Assembly (NCBI GenBank): GCA_947632565.1
Contig: CANRPT010000005.1
Location: 1-46,852 of the forward strand
Length of the DNA: 46,852 nt
From: an uncultured Bacilli bacterium
GTDB taxonomy: Bacteria > Bacillota_I > Bacilli_A > RF39 > UBA660
Reading direction: 5' to 3'
Shown piece after piece: positions 1 to 8,423 of this stretch. The notes beneath the pieces are model-generated. The model saw only the letters and a list, made by a program, of their open reading frames with translations. It was not told the origin of the DNA and ran no database searches. Position 1 is the stretch's first letter; each line of letters begins with the position of its first letter. The position numbers and the translations under genes were made by a program.

Positions 1-201
1 GAATGGAAAGAAAAATTAGAATTGTTCTTAAAATTAAATGAATATAACATTTTGAAAGATAATGGTAAAATTACAAGAGAAATAGCAGATAAATTAGCAC
101 TTGACGAATATGAAAAATACAGAGTTGTACAAGATCAAAAATATATATCTGATTTTGATGAACTATTAATTGAAACACACAGTATTGAATCGTCAGAATA
201 A
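1..201 (+). CDS. RhuM-family protein, C-terminal end (partial)
   Basis: An open frame enters from the left edge and stops with TAA, leaving 66 codons. The residues resemble the C-terminal end of the virulence RhuM family (PF13310): a WxEKLExFLKLNEYxIL segment, then GKIT..IADKLA, an EYEKYRVVQDQ segment and a final SDFDELL. Such proteins are common accessory genes in mobile or variable regions and their biochemical role is not established. The start and most of the protein lie outside the window. A strong terminator follows about 60 bases downstream. The family call rests on my recall of this C-terminal pattern. Confidence 0.72.
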   Translation, partial: EWKEKLELFLKLNEYNILKDNGKITREIADKLALDEYEKYRVVQDQKYISDFDELLIETHSIESSE

Positions 202-263
202 AAACGGATAATGTAATGATGAAAAAATAAATTTGTCTCTTTATATAAAATTCACAATTTTAA

Positions 264-293
264 AAATATGAGAATTATTTCTCGTATTTTTTT
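264..293 (+). terminator. Rho-independent terminator after the RhuM-like gene
   Basis: An 11-bp stem (264-274 with 279-289, one G-U pair) has a 4-base loop (TTAT) and runs into seven T residues. It separates the RhuM-like gene from the next transcription unit. Confidence 0.8.
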
Positions 294-355
294 GATGTGG
301 TGTATTTATACTTTTTTGTATCATAAAATGACATTGTTGAAATAAGGTGTTACTC

Positions 356-832
356 ATGAAGAAAAAAATTATATCTTTGTTTTTAGTAGTAATCATTGTT
401 CTTGTTATAGGAACGACCGTTGTAATAAAAAACAAGGAACAAGATACAAATCAAAAACCAAATGAAAATGATTCTAATACAGAAGGTGGATATATTGATG
501 CAACAGATAAAAATGAAAATGGCTTTCAAATTGATTTAGTATATCACTCCCCTAGTAATAGAGAAATTCATTATAGTGCATATATTCCAACTAACATTGA
601 TAGTTTAGAAGAAGTACCTTTATATATAACCCTACCTGGCTATGAAGGATTGTACTTTCAAGGTGTAGGAATTAATTTAAGATATGAAGATTTTGCTTAT
701 ACAGCCAAAGAGTTAAATCCTAATATGATAATACTTGCTCCCCAATTAGATGATTGGCAAAAACAGTCTGCCGAAGATACGATTGAACTTACAGAATATT
801 ATCAAGAGAATTATAGTATTAGTAATACTTAG
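356..832 (+). pseudogene. Truncated membrane-anchored alpha/beta hydrolase (N-terminal part only)
   Basis: The 158-residue frame starts at ATG 356, six bases after an AAGGTG ribosome-binding site. A GTG inside that site could be mistaken for the start. Residues 1-25 form a Lys-rich N-terminus and one hydrophobic anchor. The rest resembles the first half of secreted esterase-type alpha/beta hydrolases: YSAYIPTN, LPGYEGLY (oxyanion-loop region) and NMIILAPQLDDW. The frame stops just after TEYYQENY, where full-length relatives continue into the GxSxG nucleophile elbow. No nucleophile, acid or His is present, so it cannot be a complete hydrolase. The next gene begins 26 bases later, which suggests a deletion removed the 3' half. 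Confidence 0.65.
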
Positions 833-858
833 TATTTTAAAAGAAAGAAGGAAAATTT

Positions 859-1287
859 ATGGAAAAGCAAGAATTTGATAAATTAAATGTATTTGGACTA
901 GGACAACCAAATGATGCTTTTGCTAAATATTTTAGTGGACAAAGTTATATTAATATGTTAGCTAAAACAGATAATGGTATAGGTTTTATGAATGTAACTT
1001 TTGAACCTGGATGCAGAAATAATTGGCATATTCATAAATCTAAATCAGGTGGAGGACAAGTTTTAATTTGCACAGCAGGATATGGATATTATCAAGAAGA
1101 TGGAAAAGAAGTACAAAAACTATCTCCAGGTGATATTGTAGTAATCCCTGCAAATGTAAAACATTGGCATGGAGCAAGACCTGATTCTTGGTTTAGTCAT
1201 ATTGCAGTAGAAATACCAGGTGAAGAAACTAAGAATGTTTGGTTAGAATCTGTATCTAATGAAGAATATAGAAAATTAATAAAGTAA
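859..1287 (+). CDS. Cupin-domain protein
   Basis: 142 residues with a good AAGAAGG ribosome-binding site before ATG 859. It is a single small cupin barrel with metal-binding motif 1 (NWHIHKS...GGGQVLICTAGYG, residues about 55-76) and motif 2 (LSPGDIVVIPANVKHWHGA). The His residues at WHIH and at the KHWHG turn are the expected ligands. Relatives are often annotated as cupin or carboxymuconolactone-decarboxylase-associated proteins, but the substrate cannot be read from sequence. The last 29 codons are nearly duplicated about 1.07 kb downstream (2263-2350). It may be transcribed with the truncated hydrolase upstream. Confidence 0.85.
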   Translation: MEKQEFDKLNVFGLGQPNDAFAKYFSGQSYINMLAKTDNGIGFMNVTFEPGCRNNWHIHKSKSGGGQVLICTAGYGYYQEDGKEVQKLSPGDIVVIPANVKHWHGARPDSWFSHIAVEIPGEETKNVWLESVSNEEYRKLIK

Positions 1288-1366
1288 ATTGTAAGCGAAC
1301 AATTCATATAGAAAACCTGATTTTTCTTTGATATAATAATATTGAAAAATGTTTGGAGGATAAGAA

Positions 1367-2179
1367 ATGACAGATTTTCAAAAAATTAAAGATTATTATT
1401 CTAAATTTAATGAGACAGATAGATTATTTAATGATAATAGTGGAAAATTAGAATATGAAATGACAAAAAGTATATTACAAAAGCATTTACCTAAAAAGGC
1501 TAAAATCTTAGATTTAGGAGGAGGTGCTGGAGTATATAGCTTCTTTTTAGCAGAATTAGGATATGATGTTTATCTTGCTGATTTATCGGAAAATTTAATA
1601 CAACAAGCTATAGCACAAAATTCTAGGAAAGAAAAGAAAATAATATCTTGTGATGTAGTTAATGCTTTAGACTTATCTATATATAACAATGAGCAATTTG
1701 ATGTTGTGTTATTATTTGGACCACTTTATCATCTTTTAAAAAAAGAAGAAAGATTGCAATGCTTAAGTGAAGTAAATAGAGTTTTAAAAAGTGATGGCAT
1801 GATTTTTGCAAGTTTTATTCCATATTTATCAGGAAGTATCGCAATTATAGATAGATACTTTAGACATCCCGAACAAGTCGATATAAATAATCTTGATAAA
1901 GTGTTTAAAACGGGAGAATTTAATAATTTGTCTCGTGAAGGTTTTCAAGAAGGATATTATCCAACTGTTAATGAAATAGAAAATTTATTTGAAAAGTGTA
2001 ATTTTAATACTTTAGAAATTAGATCTATAAGGGGCATTGGATATGAAAAAGAAAATAATATATATAATATAAAAGATGATAAAATGTTTCATAAAATAAT
2101 GGATTTAATAGAAGAAACATCTACAAAGCCAGAAATTATAGAAATGTGTGGTCATGCAATATACATTGGAAAAAAGTAA
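1367..2179 (+). CDS. Class I SAM-dependent methyltransferase
   Basis: 270 residues, with GGAGG placed 7 bases before ATG 1367. Motif I (ILDLGGGAGVYSFFLAELGY, residues about 46-65) binds SAM. It is followed by the acidic motif II (VYLADLS), an FDVVLLFGPLYHL motif IV and a RVLKSDGMIFASFI motif V. This is a complete Rossmann methyltransferase of the Methyltransf_11/25 type acting on an unknown small molecule or base. It follows the cupin gene by about 80 bases and carries a weak promoter-like TATAAT of its own at about 1331. No terminator is obvious after it. Confidence 0.85.
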   Translation: MTDFQKIKDYYSKFNETDRLFNDNSGKLEYEMTKSILQKHLPKKAKILDLGGGAGVYSFFLAELGYDVYLADLSENLIQQAIAQNSRKEKKIISCDVVNALDLSIYNNEQFDVVLLFGPLYHLLKKEERLQCLSEVNRVLKSDGMIFASFIPYLSGSIAIIDRYFRHPEQVDINNLDKVFKTGEFNNLSREGFQEGYYPTVNEIENLFEKCNFNTLEIRSIRGIGYEKENNIYNIKDDKMFHKIMDLIEETSTKPEIIEMCGHAIYIGKK

Positions 2180-2262
2180 TTTAATGAATTATAATTTGAA
2201 ATAGATGATAGGAAATCAAGAAAAAGGAAGAAAACTTTATTGTGTCATTTGACCAAGAAAAT

Positions 2263-2365
2263 TTGGTTTAGTCATATTGTTGTAGAAGTACCAGGTGAGG
2301 AAACTAAGAATGTTTGGTTAGAATTTGTATCTAATAAAGAATATGGAAAAGAAAATAATGCTTGA
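2263..2365 (+). pseudogene. Fragment of a second cupin gene (3' end only)
   Basis: Bases 2263-2350 match 1188-1275 of the upstream cupin gene at 81 of 88 positions. The fragment stays open in the same reading frame (WFSHIVVEVPGEETKNVW...) and ends at TGA 2363-2365. No start codon or cupin metal-binding region precedes it, so this is a remnant of a duplicated cupin gene. The methyltransferase sits between the two copies. The substitutions show that the copies have diverged and that this is not an assembly echo. Confidence 0.8.
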
Positions 2366-2436
2366 TCATAAGATTTCTTGAAATTTAGTTGATGGAAAAA
2401 CACAAAAATTGATACACAAGTAGTAAAAAATAAAAG

Positions 2437-2470
2437 GCAGATAGATTATTAATTTCTATCTGCTTTTTTT
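2437..2470. terminator. Bidirectional Rho-independent terminator
   Basis: GCAGATAG (2437-2444) pairs with CTATCTGC (2456-2463). An eight-T run follows on the plus strand and an A/T-rich run follows on the minus strand. It overlaps the stop codon of the permease gene and can end transcripts from both sides. Confidence 0.7.
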
Positions 2471-3243
2471 TCAATAAAGATAATGATTTCATACATGAAA
2501 TAAGAAACAATACCAAGTAATACCACTGAAGTAATCACTAAATTGATATTAAATACCTGGGAACCATACATAATTAAATATCCTAATCCCTTTTTAGATA
2601 CTAATAATTCACCCATGATTACTCCGATTAAAGACATACTAATATTTACTTTTAGACAATTTATCAGATTATTTTTATTACTAGGAACAATTAATTTTAG
2701 GAAAATTTGGTACTTCTTTGCATTAAAAGAACGAAGAAGTGTAATCAAATAATGATCGGTAGAAATGAAACCTTGATAAATATTGATAATGGTAATAAAA
2801 GTAGAAATCATGAGTGCCATAAAGATAATCGAATTCATGTTAGCACCAACCCAGATAATGATTAAAGGACCAAGTGCTACTTTGGGTAAAGAATTTAAAA
2901 CAGTAAGATAAGGATCTATAATTTTAGCTATTGTTTTATTCCACCAAAGAATGGTAGCGATTAGAAAACCAATGACAGAAGCTAAGATGAAACTAAGAAG
3001 CGTTTCATAGACAGTAATTCCTACATGACTCCATAATTGATTTTGTTTTGCTAAAGAAAGAAAAGTTTGAAATACTTTGGTAGGACTACTCGATAAAAAC
3101 GTATTAATCATTCCACATCTAGAAGCAAATTCCCAGAAAATGAGAAAAATAACGATGATTAAAATTTGACAAGTCATTACTAGAAGACGATTTCTTTTTC
3201 TTTTTTTTAAAAACTCTTTGTGTTCTAAACTATAAGTGGACAT
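2449..3243 (-). CDS. ABC transporter permease (SsuC/TauC/ThiX type)
   Basis: 264 residues with about six membrane helices. A Lys/Arg-rich N-terminus precedes the first helix (residues about 20-42). The EAA-like coupling loop (about residues 165-195, SFNAKKYQIFLKLIVPS) faces the ATPase. This is the membrane subunit of an importer in the family that takes up sulfonates, nitrate, taurine or thiamine precursors. GGAGGG lies six bases before ATG 3243. The start overlaps the end of the ATPase gene by 14 bases, so translation is probably coupled. It is the third gene of the minus-strand operon. Confidence 0.88.
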   Translation of the reverse strand: MSTYSLEHKEFLKKRKRNRLLVMTCQILIIVIFLIFWEFASRCGMINTFLSSSPTKVFQTFLSLAKQNQLWSHVGITVYETLLSFILASVIGFLIATILWWNKTIAKIIDPYLTVLNSLPKVALGPLIIIWVGANMNSIIFMALMISTFITIINIYQGFISTDHYLITLLRSFNAKKYQIFLKLIVPSNKNNLINCLKVNISMSLIGVIMGELLVSKKGLGYLIMYGSQVFNINLVITSVVLLGIVSYFMYEIIIFIEKKADRN

Positions 3244-3982
3244 CTAAATCCCTCCAAATCTGGTCATAATAAATATTAAATTCTTTACATCTTCTATTTT
3301 TCATAGGAGTGGATTTATTGGCAAAATGAATTTCGTAAATTTTTTTCACTGTAGCAGGTCTTTTGGTTAAAACTACTACTCGATCTGATAAAGAAATCGC
3401 TTCTGCTAAATCATGAGTGACTAAAATAGCTGTTTTTCCTTCTTTTTTAATAATTTGATAAACATCATCCGATAAAGCTAATCTAGTTTGGTAATCCAAA
3501 GCAGAAAAAGGTTCATCTAAAAGAAGAATATCAGGATTGATGGCAAGAGTACGGATTAAAGCAACTCTTTGTCTCATTCCTCCTGATAGGGAGTCTGGAT
3601 ATTTATTCATAAACTCTCCTAATCCATAGGTATTTAATAGTCTAATTACTCGATTTTTGGTTTCTTCATTTAAAGTATGATTAATTTCTAAGCCGATTAA
3701 ACAATTTTCAAGAATAGTCTTCCAAGGAAATAATGCATCTTTTTGTAGCATATAACCCAGTGTTACATTTTCTTTTTGAAAAGAAATGGTTCCATCTGAT
3801 TTACTTTCCAAATTGGATAGGATAGAAAGCAAACTGGTTTTTCCACATCCAGAAGGTCCTACGATAGCCACTAATTCTTTTTCATAAATATCTAAATGAA
3901 TATCTTCAATTGCACATACTTCACCATCTATATCATGATAGATTTTCTTTAAGTTTTGAATCCTTAAAATAGGTTTCATCAT
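3230..3982 (-). CDS. ABC transporter ATP-binding protein (SsuB/TauB/ThiZ type)
   Basis: 250 residues. Walker A is GPSGCGKTSL (about residues 42-51), the signature is LSGGMRQRVAL, Walker B is ILLLDEPFSALD, and the switch His is in VTHDLAEA. The Q-loop is in GYMLQKDALFPW, typical of nitrate/sulfonate/taurine-class importers. It hydrolyses ATP at the inner membrane face to drive the permease encoded by the overlapping downstream gene. Two adjacent ATG codons (3982 and 3979) are possible starts. AAGGA in the end of the upstream gene is better spaced for the second. Confidence 0.92.
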   Translation of the reverse strand: MMKPILRIQNLKKIYHDIDGEVCAIEDIHLDIYEKELVAIVGPSGCGKTSLLSILSNLESKSDGTISFQKENVTLGYMLQKDALFPWKTILENCLIGLEINHTLNEETKNRVIRLLNTYGLGEFMNKYPDSLSGGMRQRVALIRTLAINPDILLLDEPFSALDYQTRLALSDDVYQIIKKEGKTAILVTHDLAEAISLSDRVVVLTKRPATVKKIYEIHFANKSTPMKNRRCKEFNIYYDQIWRDLDVHL

Positions 3983-4981
3983 TTAATCCTTGATATAAAT
4001 TAAATCTTCATATTTGACTGTTTGATCTAATTCATTAGCAGCTTGCATGATTTCTTGTAAGTGATAAAATGATTCCTTACTGAAAGTAGTTGTAGTAGGC
4101 CAAGCATCTACACTTCGATAACGATTCACAACACCCTTTAAATCATTTAACGAAGTATCTGGGAAGAAATCTAAGATAGCACTTGCCACTTTTTCATCAG
4201 AATTATTATGTACAAAGTCAAGTCCTTTTTGAATCGCTCTTGTAAATTTGTCAATAATATCGGGATGTTTTTCAAGATAACTAATTCTAGCACTATAAGA
4301 AGTATAAGGAACAACTCCTCCTAATTCTCCAATAGAAGCAACAACATAGCCAAATCCTTGCTGTTCTATTTGTAGAGCATTTGGTTCAAATAGTGTTACA
4401 AAGTCTCCTTGACCTCCAATAAAGGCACCACCCATTGCTGCAAAAGCAACACTAGTATCAATCTCTAAATCATTAACGGGATCAATTCCATTTTGACGAA
4501 GTGCCCATTCAAAAGTCATTTCTGGCATTCCACCTTGTCTACCACCAATGACACTCTTTCCTTTTAAATTTTCTAAGGTAAAGTTCTCTATTTTTTGACG
4601 TGATACTAAGAAACTTCCATCTTTTTGCGTTAGTTGAGCAAAAGTTTTTAAGTAATCTTTTTCTCCTTGATTATAAACATAGATACAAGCTTCACTACCA
4701 GAAAAACCAATATCTACATCACCAGATAGTACACTAGCTGTTACTTTGTCTGCTCCCGATGCTAGAATCAGTTCCACATCAAGTCCTTCTTCTTCAAAGA
4801 ATCCTTGACTGATTGCAGCATATTGTGGGGCATAAAAAACCGTATGAGCTACTTCTGCAACTCGAACTTTCGTTAAATCTTTTTTATCATCTTGATTATT
4901 TTTATTGAGATCTAATATAAAGATTAGAAATATCAAAATGATTACAGCAATACAAACAACTGAATAAATAATTTTTTTCAT
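3983..4981 (-). CDS. ABC transporter substrate-binding protein (NMT1/SsuA-like)
   Basis: 332 residues. The N-terminal hydrophobic segment (about residues 4-24) has no Cys in a lipobox, so the protein is probably held by an uncleaved anchor or a signal peptide. The mature part has the NMT1/SsuA pattern: VFYAPQYAAISQGFFEEEGLDVEL, SGDVDIGFSG, a LKGKSVIGGRQGG segment and a C-terminal domain ending TVKYEDLIY. This class binds thiamine precursors (HMP), sulfonates, taurine or nitrate; I cannot choose among them. It is the first gene of the operon, with AGGAGG before ATG 4981. No riboswitch is recognisable in its leader, so the ligand is not revealed by regulation. Confidence 0.85.
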   Translation of the reverse strand: MKKIIYSVVCIAVIILIFLIFILDLNKNNQDDKKDLTKVRVAEVAHTVFYAPQYAAISQGFFEEEGLDVELILASGADKVTASVLSGDVDIGFSGSEACIYVYNQGEKDYLKTFAQLTQKDGSFLVSRQKIENFTLENLKGKSVIGGRQGGMPEMTFEWALRQNGIDPVNDLEIDTSVAFAAMGGAFIGGQGDFVTLFEPNALQIEQQGFGYVVASIGELGGVVPYTSYSARISYLEKHPDIIDKFTRAIQKGLDFVHNNSDEKVASAILDFFPDTSLNDLKGVVNRYRSVDAWPTTTTFSKESFYHLQEIMQAANELDQTVKYEDLIYIKD

Positions 4982-5121
4982 ATATCCTCCTTTACTAATT
5001 TATTATATGAAGAATGTTTGGAAGTGTTATTGAGAAAAAATAGGGAATGTTTTGAAAAATTTAAAACGTAAAAATATGTAAAACGACATTTTTCGACTGT
5101 ACAATCGTTTATTATCTATAG

Positions 5122-5127
5122 TATAAT
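5122..5127 (+). promoter_or_regulatory. -10 box before the 54-aa membrane protein
   Basis: TATAAT preceded by an A/T-rich stretch, 35 bases before the start codon. The -35 region is weak (a TGTACA-like sequence about 17 bases upstream). Confidence 0.5.
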
Positions 5128-5161
5128 AAACTCAGGATAGAGTAAGAAAGGAAGAATCGAT

Positions 5162-5326
5162 ATGGAAGAAAAAGAAGTTTTACTAAGTGAAGAAGAAGAA
5201 GCATCTAATGTCAATAATGAAAAAGGTTTTTCAATGACTTACAACCTTACCTTAGTAAGTGCAGTAGCTACTGTAGCTATGTTTGTAGTAGGAACTGCTT
5301 TGTATTTAACAATCGTAACTGGATAG
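5162..5326 (+). CDS. Small single-span membrane protein (54 aa)
   Basis: The frame ATG 5162 to TAG 5326 encodes 54 residues. It has an AAGGAAG ribosome-binding site 7 bases upstream and a TATAAT box at 5122-5127. The N-terminal half is very acidic (runs of Glu) and the C-terminal half is one membrane helix (about residues 31-52). I do not recognise a family. It lies alone between the divergent ABC operon and pcrA, with its own promoter, so it is probably a monocistronic small membrane protein. Confidence 0.62.
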   Translation: MEEKEVLLSEEEEASNVNNEKGFSMTYNLTLVSAVATVAMFVVGTALYLTIVTG

Positions 5327-5420
5327 GGCTTCAAAAGTCCTTTTATTTTTGTAAAAATCTGTTTTCTCTCTTTTCAAAAAATTAAGACCTATTGTATAAT
5401 AAATATAGGGAGTAGATAAC

Positions 5421-7520
5421 ATGATAGATCTTACTAATTTTAATGAAAATCAAAAAGAAGCTGTGTTTACTACGGAAGGACCTCTGTTGGTATTAGCAGG
5501 AGCAGGAAGTGGAAAAACCAAAGTATTAACGACTAGAATTGCTTACTTAATTCAAGAAAAAAATATCAGTCCTTATCATATTTTAGCTATTACTTTTACC
5601 AATAAAGCAGCAAAAGAAATGCAAGAAAGGGTCATTCGATTGATTGGAGAACAAGCTAAAAATATTCAAGTATCTACATTTCATTCCTTTGGGTTAAAAG
5701 TGTTGAGAGAAAATTACGATTTACTAGGATATGAAAGAAATTTTGTCATTATGGATAGTGATGATTCCCTTACGGTTGTGAAGAAAATTTTAAAAGATAT
5801 GGGGCTAGATCCTAAACAATATAATCCTCATGCAATTCGCAATCAAATTAGTAATTGTAAGAATGAATTAATGATGCCGAAACAATATGAAATTTATGCA
5901 ACCACCCAATTTGAAAAAGTAGTATTAGAAGTTTATGAAAAGTATGAACAGAAATTAAAGACGAATAATTCCGTTGATTTTGATGATTTGATGATTTTAC
6001 CCATTCGTTTGTTTAAAGAACATGAAGAGGTATTAGATCATTATCAAGAAAGATTTCGTTATATTTTAATTGATGAATATCAAGATACCAATGAAGCTCA
6101 ATATGTGTTAAGCAAATTACTTGCTTCTAAATATCGTAATGTTTGTGTGGTAGGAGATGAAAATCAATCGATTTATTCTTTTCGAGGAGCAAACTATCGC
6201 AATATTTTAAATTTTGAAAAAGATTATCCAGAAGCGAAAACCATTAAATTAGAACAAAATTATCGTTCCACTCAAAATATTTTAAATGCTGCTAATCAAG
6301 TGATTCAGAATAATCAAAGTAGGAAAGATAAGAATTTATGGAGCGATAGAGGAAATGGAGAAAAAATTACTTATTATCGCAGTAATGATGAGAAAGAAGA
6401 AGCTCGTTATGTAGCAACCACGATTCAAGAATTAATCCAGGCAGGAAAGAATCCAGATGATATAGCGGTTTTATATCGTACGAATGCACAATCTCGTAAT
6501 GTAGAAGAAGAAATGCTAAAAGTTAATATTCCTTATCGAGTAGTGGGAAGCTTTTACTTCTATGCCAGAAAAGAAATTAAAGATTTAATGTCTTATCTTC
6601 GATTAATTCATAATGAAAAAGATAATGTTTCTCTCTTAAGAGTGATTAATACACCGAAACGTGGGATTGGTTTAAAAACCATTTCTAATTTAACCACTTT
6701 GGCAGATATGGAAGGAAAAAGTATTTATGAAGTCATTACATCAGGAAAAGAATTAGAATTTAAAAAGACCATCGAAGATTTAAAACGGGTTTCTGAGAAG
6801 ATTACTTTAACAGAGTTAGTAGATAAAATATTAGATACAACGGGAATGAGACAGGAATTAGAAAGTGAAAAAACACTAGAAGCAGATATTCGTTTAGAAA
6901 ACTTGGAAGAATTTAAATCCATTACGAAGGCTTTTGAAGATCGAGATGGAGTGATTTCCTTAGAAGATTTCTTGTTTGAAGTCAGTTTAGTAAGTGATCG
7001 AGAAGAATATCAAGATAGTAAAGATAAAGTAAGTTTAATGACTGTACATTCGGTGAAAGGTTTAGAGTATGATACGGTATTTGTGATTGGATTAGAAGAA
7101 GGAATCTTTCCCCATATGAACTCTTTAATGGATAATCAAGAGTTAGAAGAAGAAAGAAGGCTTGCTTATGTTGCGATTACGAGAGCAAAAGAAAAACTCT
7201 ATTTGGTAAATGCTAGAAGAAGAATGTTATATGGAAAAGATCAGATTAATCCACCTAGTCGATTTATTAGTGAAATCAGTCCTGATTTAATGGATATGAA
7301 TCAAAAACCAGTGGAGAAAGAAATAACGATAGAGAAAAAGGAAAATTATTATACGGAAGAAATAGATTGGCAAGTAGGAGATTATGCATATCATGATATA
7401 TTTGGGGCAGGAAGAGTAGTAGAAGTAAACAATACTTTTGTTAGTATTGCCTTTAAAAGTCCTCATGGTATCAAAAAACTGATGAAAAATCATAAAAGTT
7501 TAAAAAAAGTGACTTCTTAG
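5421..7520 (+). CDS. pcrA: ATP-dependent DNA helicase PcrA/UvrD
   Basis: 699 residues, full length for the superfamily 1A helicase PcrA/UvrD, which unwinds DNA 3'-5' in repair and rolling-circle replication. Motifs in order: the Q-motif region LNENQ near the start, Walker A AGAGSGKTKVL (Lys32), ITFTNKAAKEM motif Ia, DEYQDTNEAQ motif II, VGDENQSIYSFRGA motif III, LEQNYRSTQNI motif IV, MTVHSVKGLEYDTVF motif V and VAITRAKEKL motif VI. The C-terminal 60 residues form the tudor-like module (VGDYAYHDIFGAGRVV) seen in Gram-positive PcrA. A TATAAT at 5395-5400 and GGGAG before ATG 5421 give a short leader. ligA lies 2.8 kb downstream, as in a Bacillus-like pcrA-ligA arrangement but with four extra genes between. 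Confidence 0.97.
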   Translation: MIDLTNFNENQKEAVFTTEGPLLVLAGAGSGKTKVLTTRIAYLIQEKNISPYHILAITFTNKAAKEMQERVIRLIGEQAKNIQVSTFHSFGLKVLRENYDLLGYERNFVIMDSDDSLTVVKKILKDMGLDPKQYNPHAIRNQISNCKNELMMPKQYEIYATTQFEKVVLEVYEKYEQKLKTNNSVDFDDLMILPIRLFKEHEEVLDHYQERFRYILIDEYQDTNEAQYVLSKLLASKYRNVCVVGDENQSIYSFRGANYRNILNFEKDYPEAKTIKLEQNYRSTQNILNAANQVIQNNQSRKDKNLWSDRGNGEKITYYRSNDEKEEARYVATTIQELIQAGKNPDDIAVLYRTNAQSRNVEEEMLKVNIPYRVVGSFYFYARKEIKDLMSYLRLIHNEKDNVSLLRVINTPKRGIGLKTISNLTTLADMEGKSIYEVITSGKELEFKKTIEDLKRVSEKITLTELVDKILDTTGMRQELESEKTLEADIRLENLEEFKSITKAFEDRDGVISLEDFLFEVSLVSDREEYQDSKDKVSLMTVHSVKGLEYDTVFVIGLEEGIFPHMNSLMDNQELEEERRLAYVAITRAKEKLYLVNARRRMLYGKDQINPPSRFISEISPDLMDMNQKPVEKEITIEKKENYYTEEIDWQVGDYAYHDIFGAGRVVEVNNTFVSIAFKSPHGIKKLMKNHKSLKKVTS

Positions 7521-7576
7521 GATTTCATAACAATCCATAAAATATAAAATTAGTATAAAAAAGGTGGTATAGTAAA

Positions 7577-8002
7577 ATGAAAATGATGGAAGATGCTATC
7601 AGAGATTTATCATATGGAAACAAATTGGTAGTGAGTAGAGATTTTATTTCTCCCCAAGTCACTTCTTATAGCAGTTGTTTATTGCATTATGATGGAAAAA
7701 TTTGTAAAGAGGCTACTGCTATCGAATTAGGAAATTTTTTAGAAGCAATTCCTTTTATTAAGCAACAGTTAGATCAAGGATATTTTTATCAAATTAGTTA
7801 TATTAAACATATCGATAAATATCAAAGTTCTATCATGAGGTTGAAACATTATGGTTGTCAAAAAGAATATACGAATGAAATTATTAACAATTTATCTATT
7901 ATGGAATCTAAATTTTTAGATAGTATGATAGAATTAGAAGAGAAGATTGCTCGTACTATGAGTCCAAAGAAGGAACTTCAAAAAGTAAAAATAGCTTCTT
8001 AG
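7577..8002 (+). CDS. Conserved-looking hypothetical protein (141 aa)
   Basis: 141 residues, with an AAGGTGG ribosome-binding site before ATG 7577; a second in-frame ATG at 7583 is also possible. No signal peptide or membrane helix is present. The C-terminal half (about residues 75-135) is predicted helical and rich in Glu, Lys, Ile and Leu, possibly a short coiled coil. I recognise no family. It is followed after 14 bases by another unknown gene and probably belongs to the pcrA-ligA transcription unit. Confidence 0.72.
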   Translation: MKMMEDAIRDLSYGNKLVVSRDFISPQVTSYSSCLLHYDGKICKEATAIELGNFLEAIPFIKQQLDQGYFYQISYIKHIDKYQSSIMRLKHYGCQKEYTNEIINNLSIMESKFLDSMIELEEKIARTMSPKKELQKVKIAS

Positions 8003-8016
8003 TAGGAAAGGATTTT

Positions 8017-8409
8017 ATGAAAACAATTTATAGTGTTACAGAAGATTTAAAACAAGGATACCAATTATGGATTATCCAGGAAGAAGAAAAGATTGGAAAA
8101 TTATTATCTGATAGTGATTTGGATTTTTCTCATGGTGAAGATGTTGAGATTTTCTTTTTTGAAGAAGATTATCCGAATATTTCACATATGATTGAAAATC
8201 CAGATTATGCTTGTCGGGTAAAATTTGATTCTAATTTAGAATTATTTCAAATCGGAATCATGCGAAAAAAACAAGAGGAAACGGGAAAAATCATTTGGGA
8301 AGAAATTTCATCTTTAACGAATTATCATTTTCATTTCGCAGAAGGTTTATTAGATTTAGAAGATGCATTCTTAACTTATGAGGAAGAAAAGAATCCGTTT
8401 CAAAAATAG
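8017..8409 (+). CDS. Hypothetical acidic protein (130 aa)
   Basis: 130 residues, cytoplasmic by composition (no hydrophobic segment), strongly acidic and with many aromatic residues. AGGAAAGG precedes ATG 8017. No recognisable domain. It is spaced 14 bases from the gene before and after, so it is almost certainly co-transcribed with the nucleotidyltransferase-like gene that follows. Co-occurrence is the only functional hint. Confidence 0.72.
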   Translation: MKTIYSVTEDLKQGYQLWIIQEEEKIGKLLSDSDLDFSHGEDVEIFFFEEDYPNISHMIENPDYACRVKFDSNLELFQIGIMRKKQEETGKIIWEEISSLTNYHFHFAEGLLDLEDAFLTYEEEKNPFQK

Positions 8410-8423
8410 AAAAGAGGAAAAAT

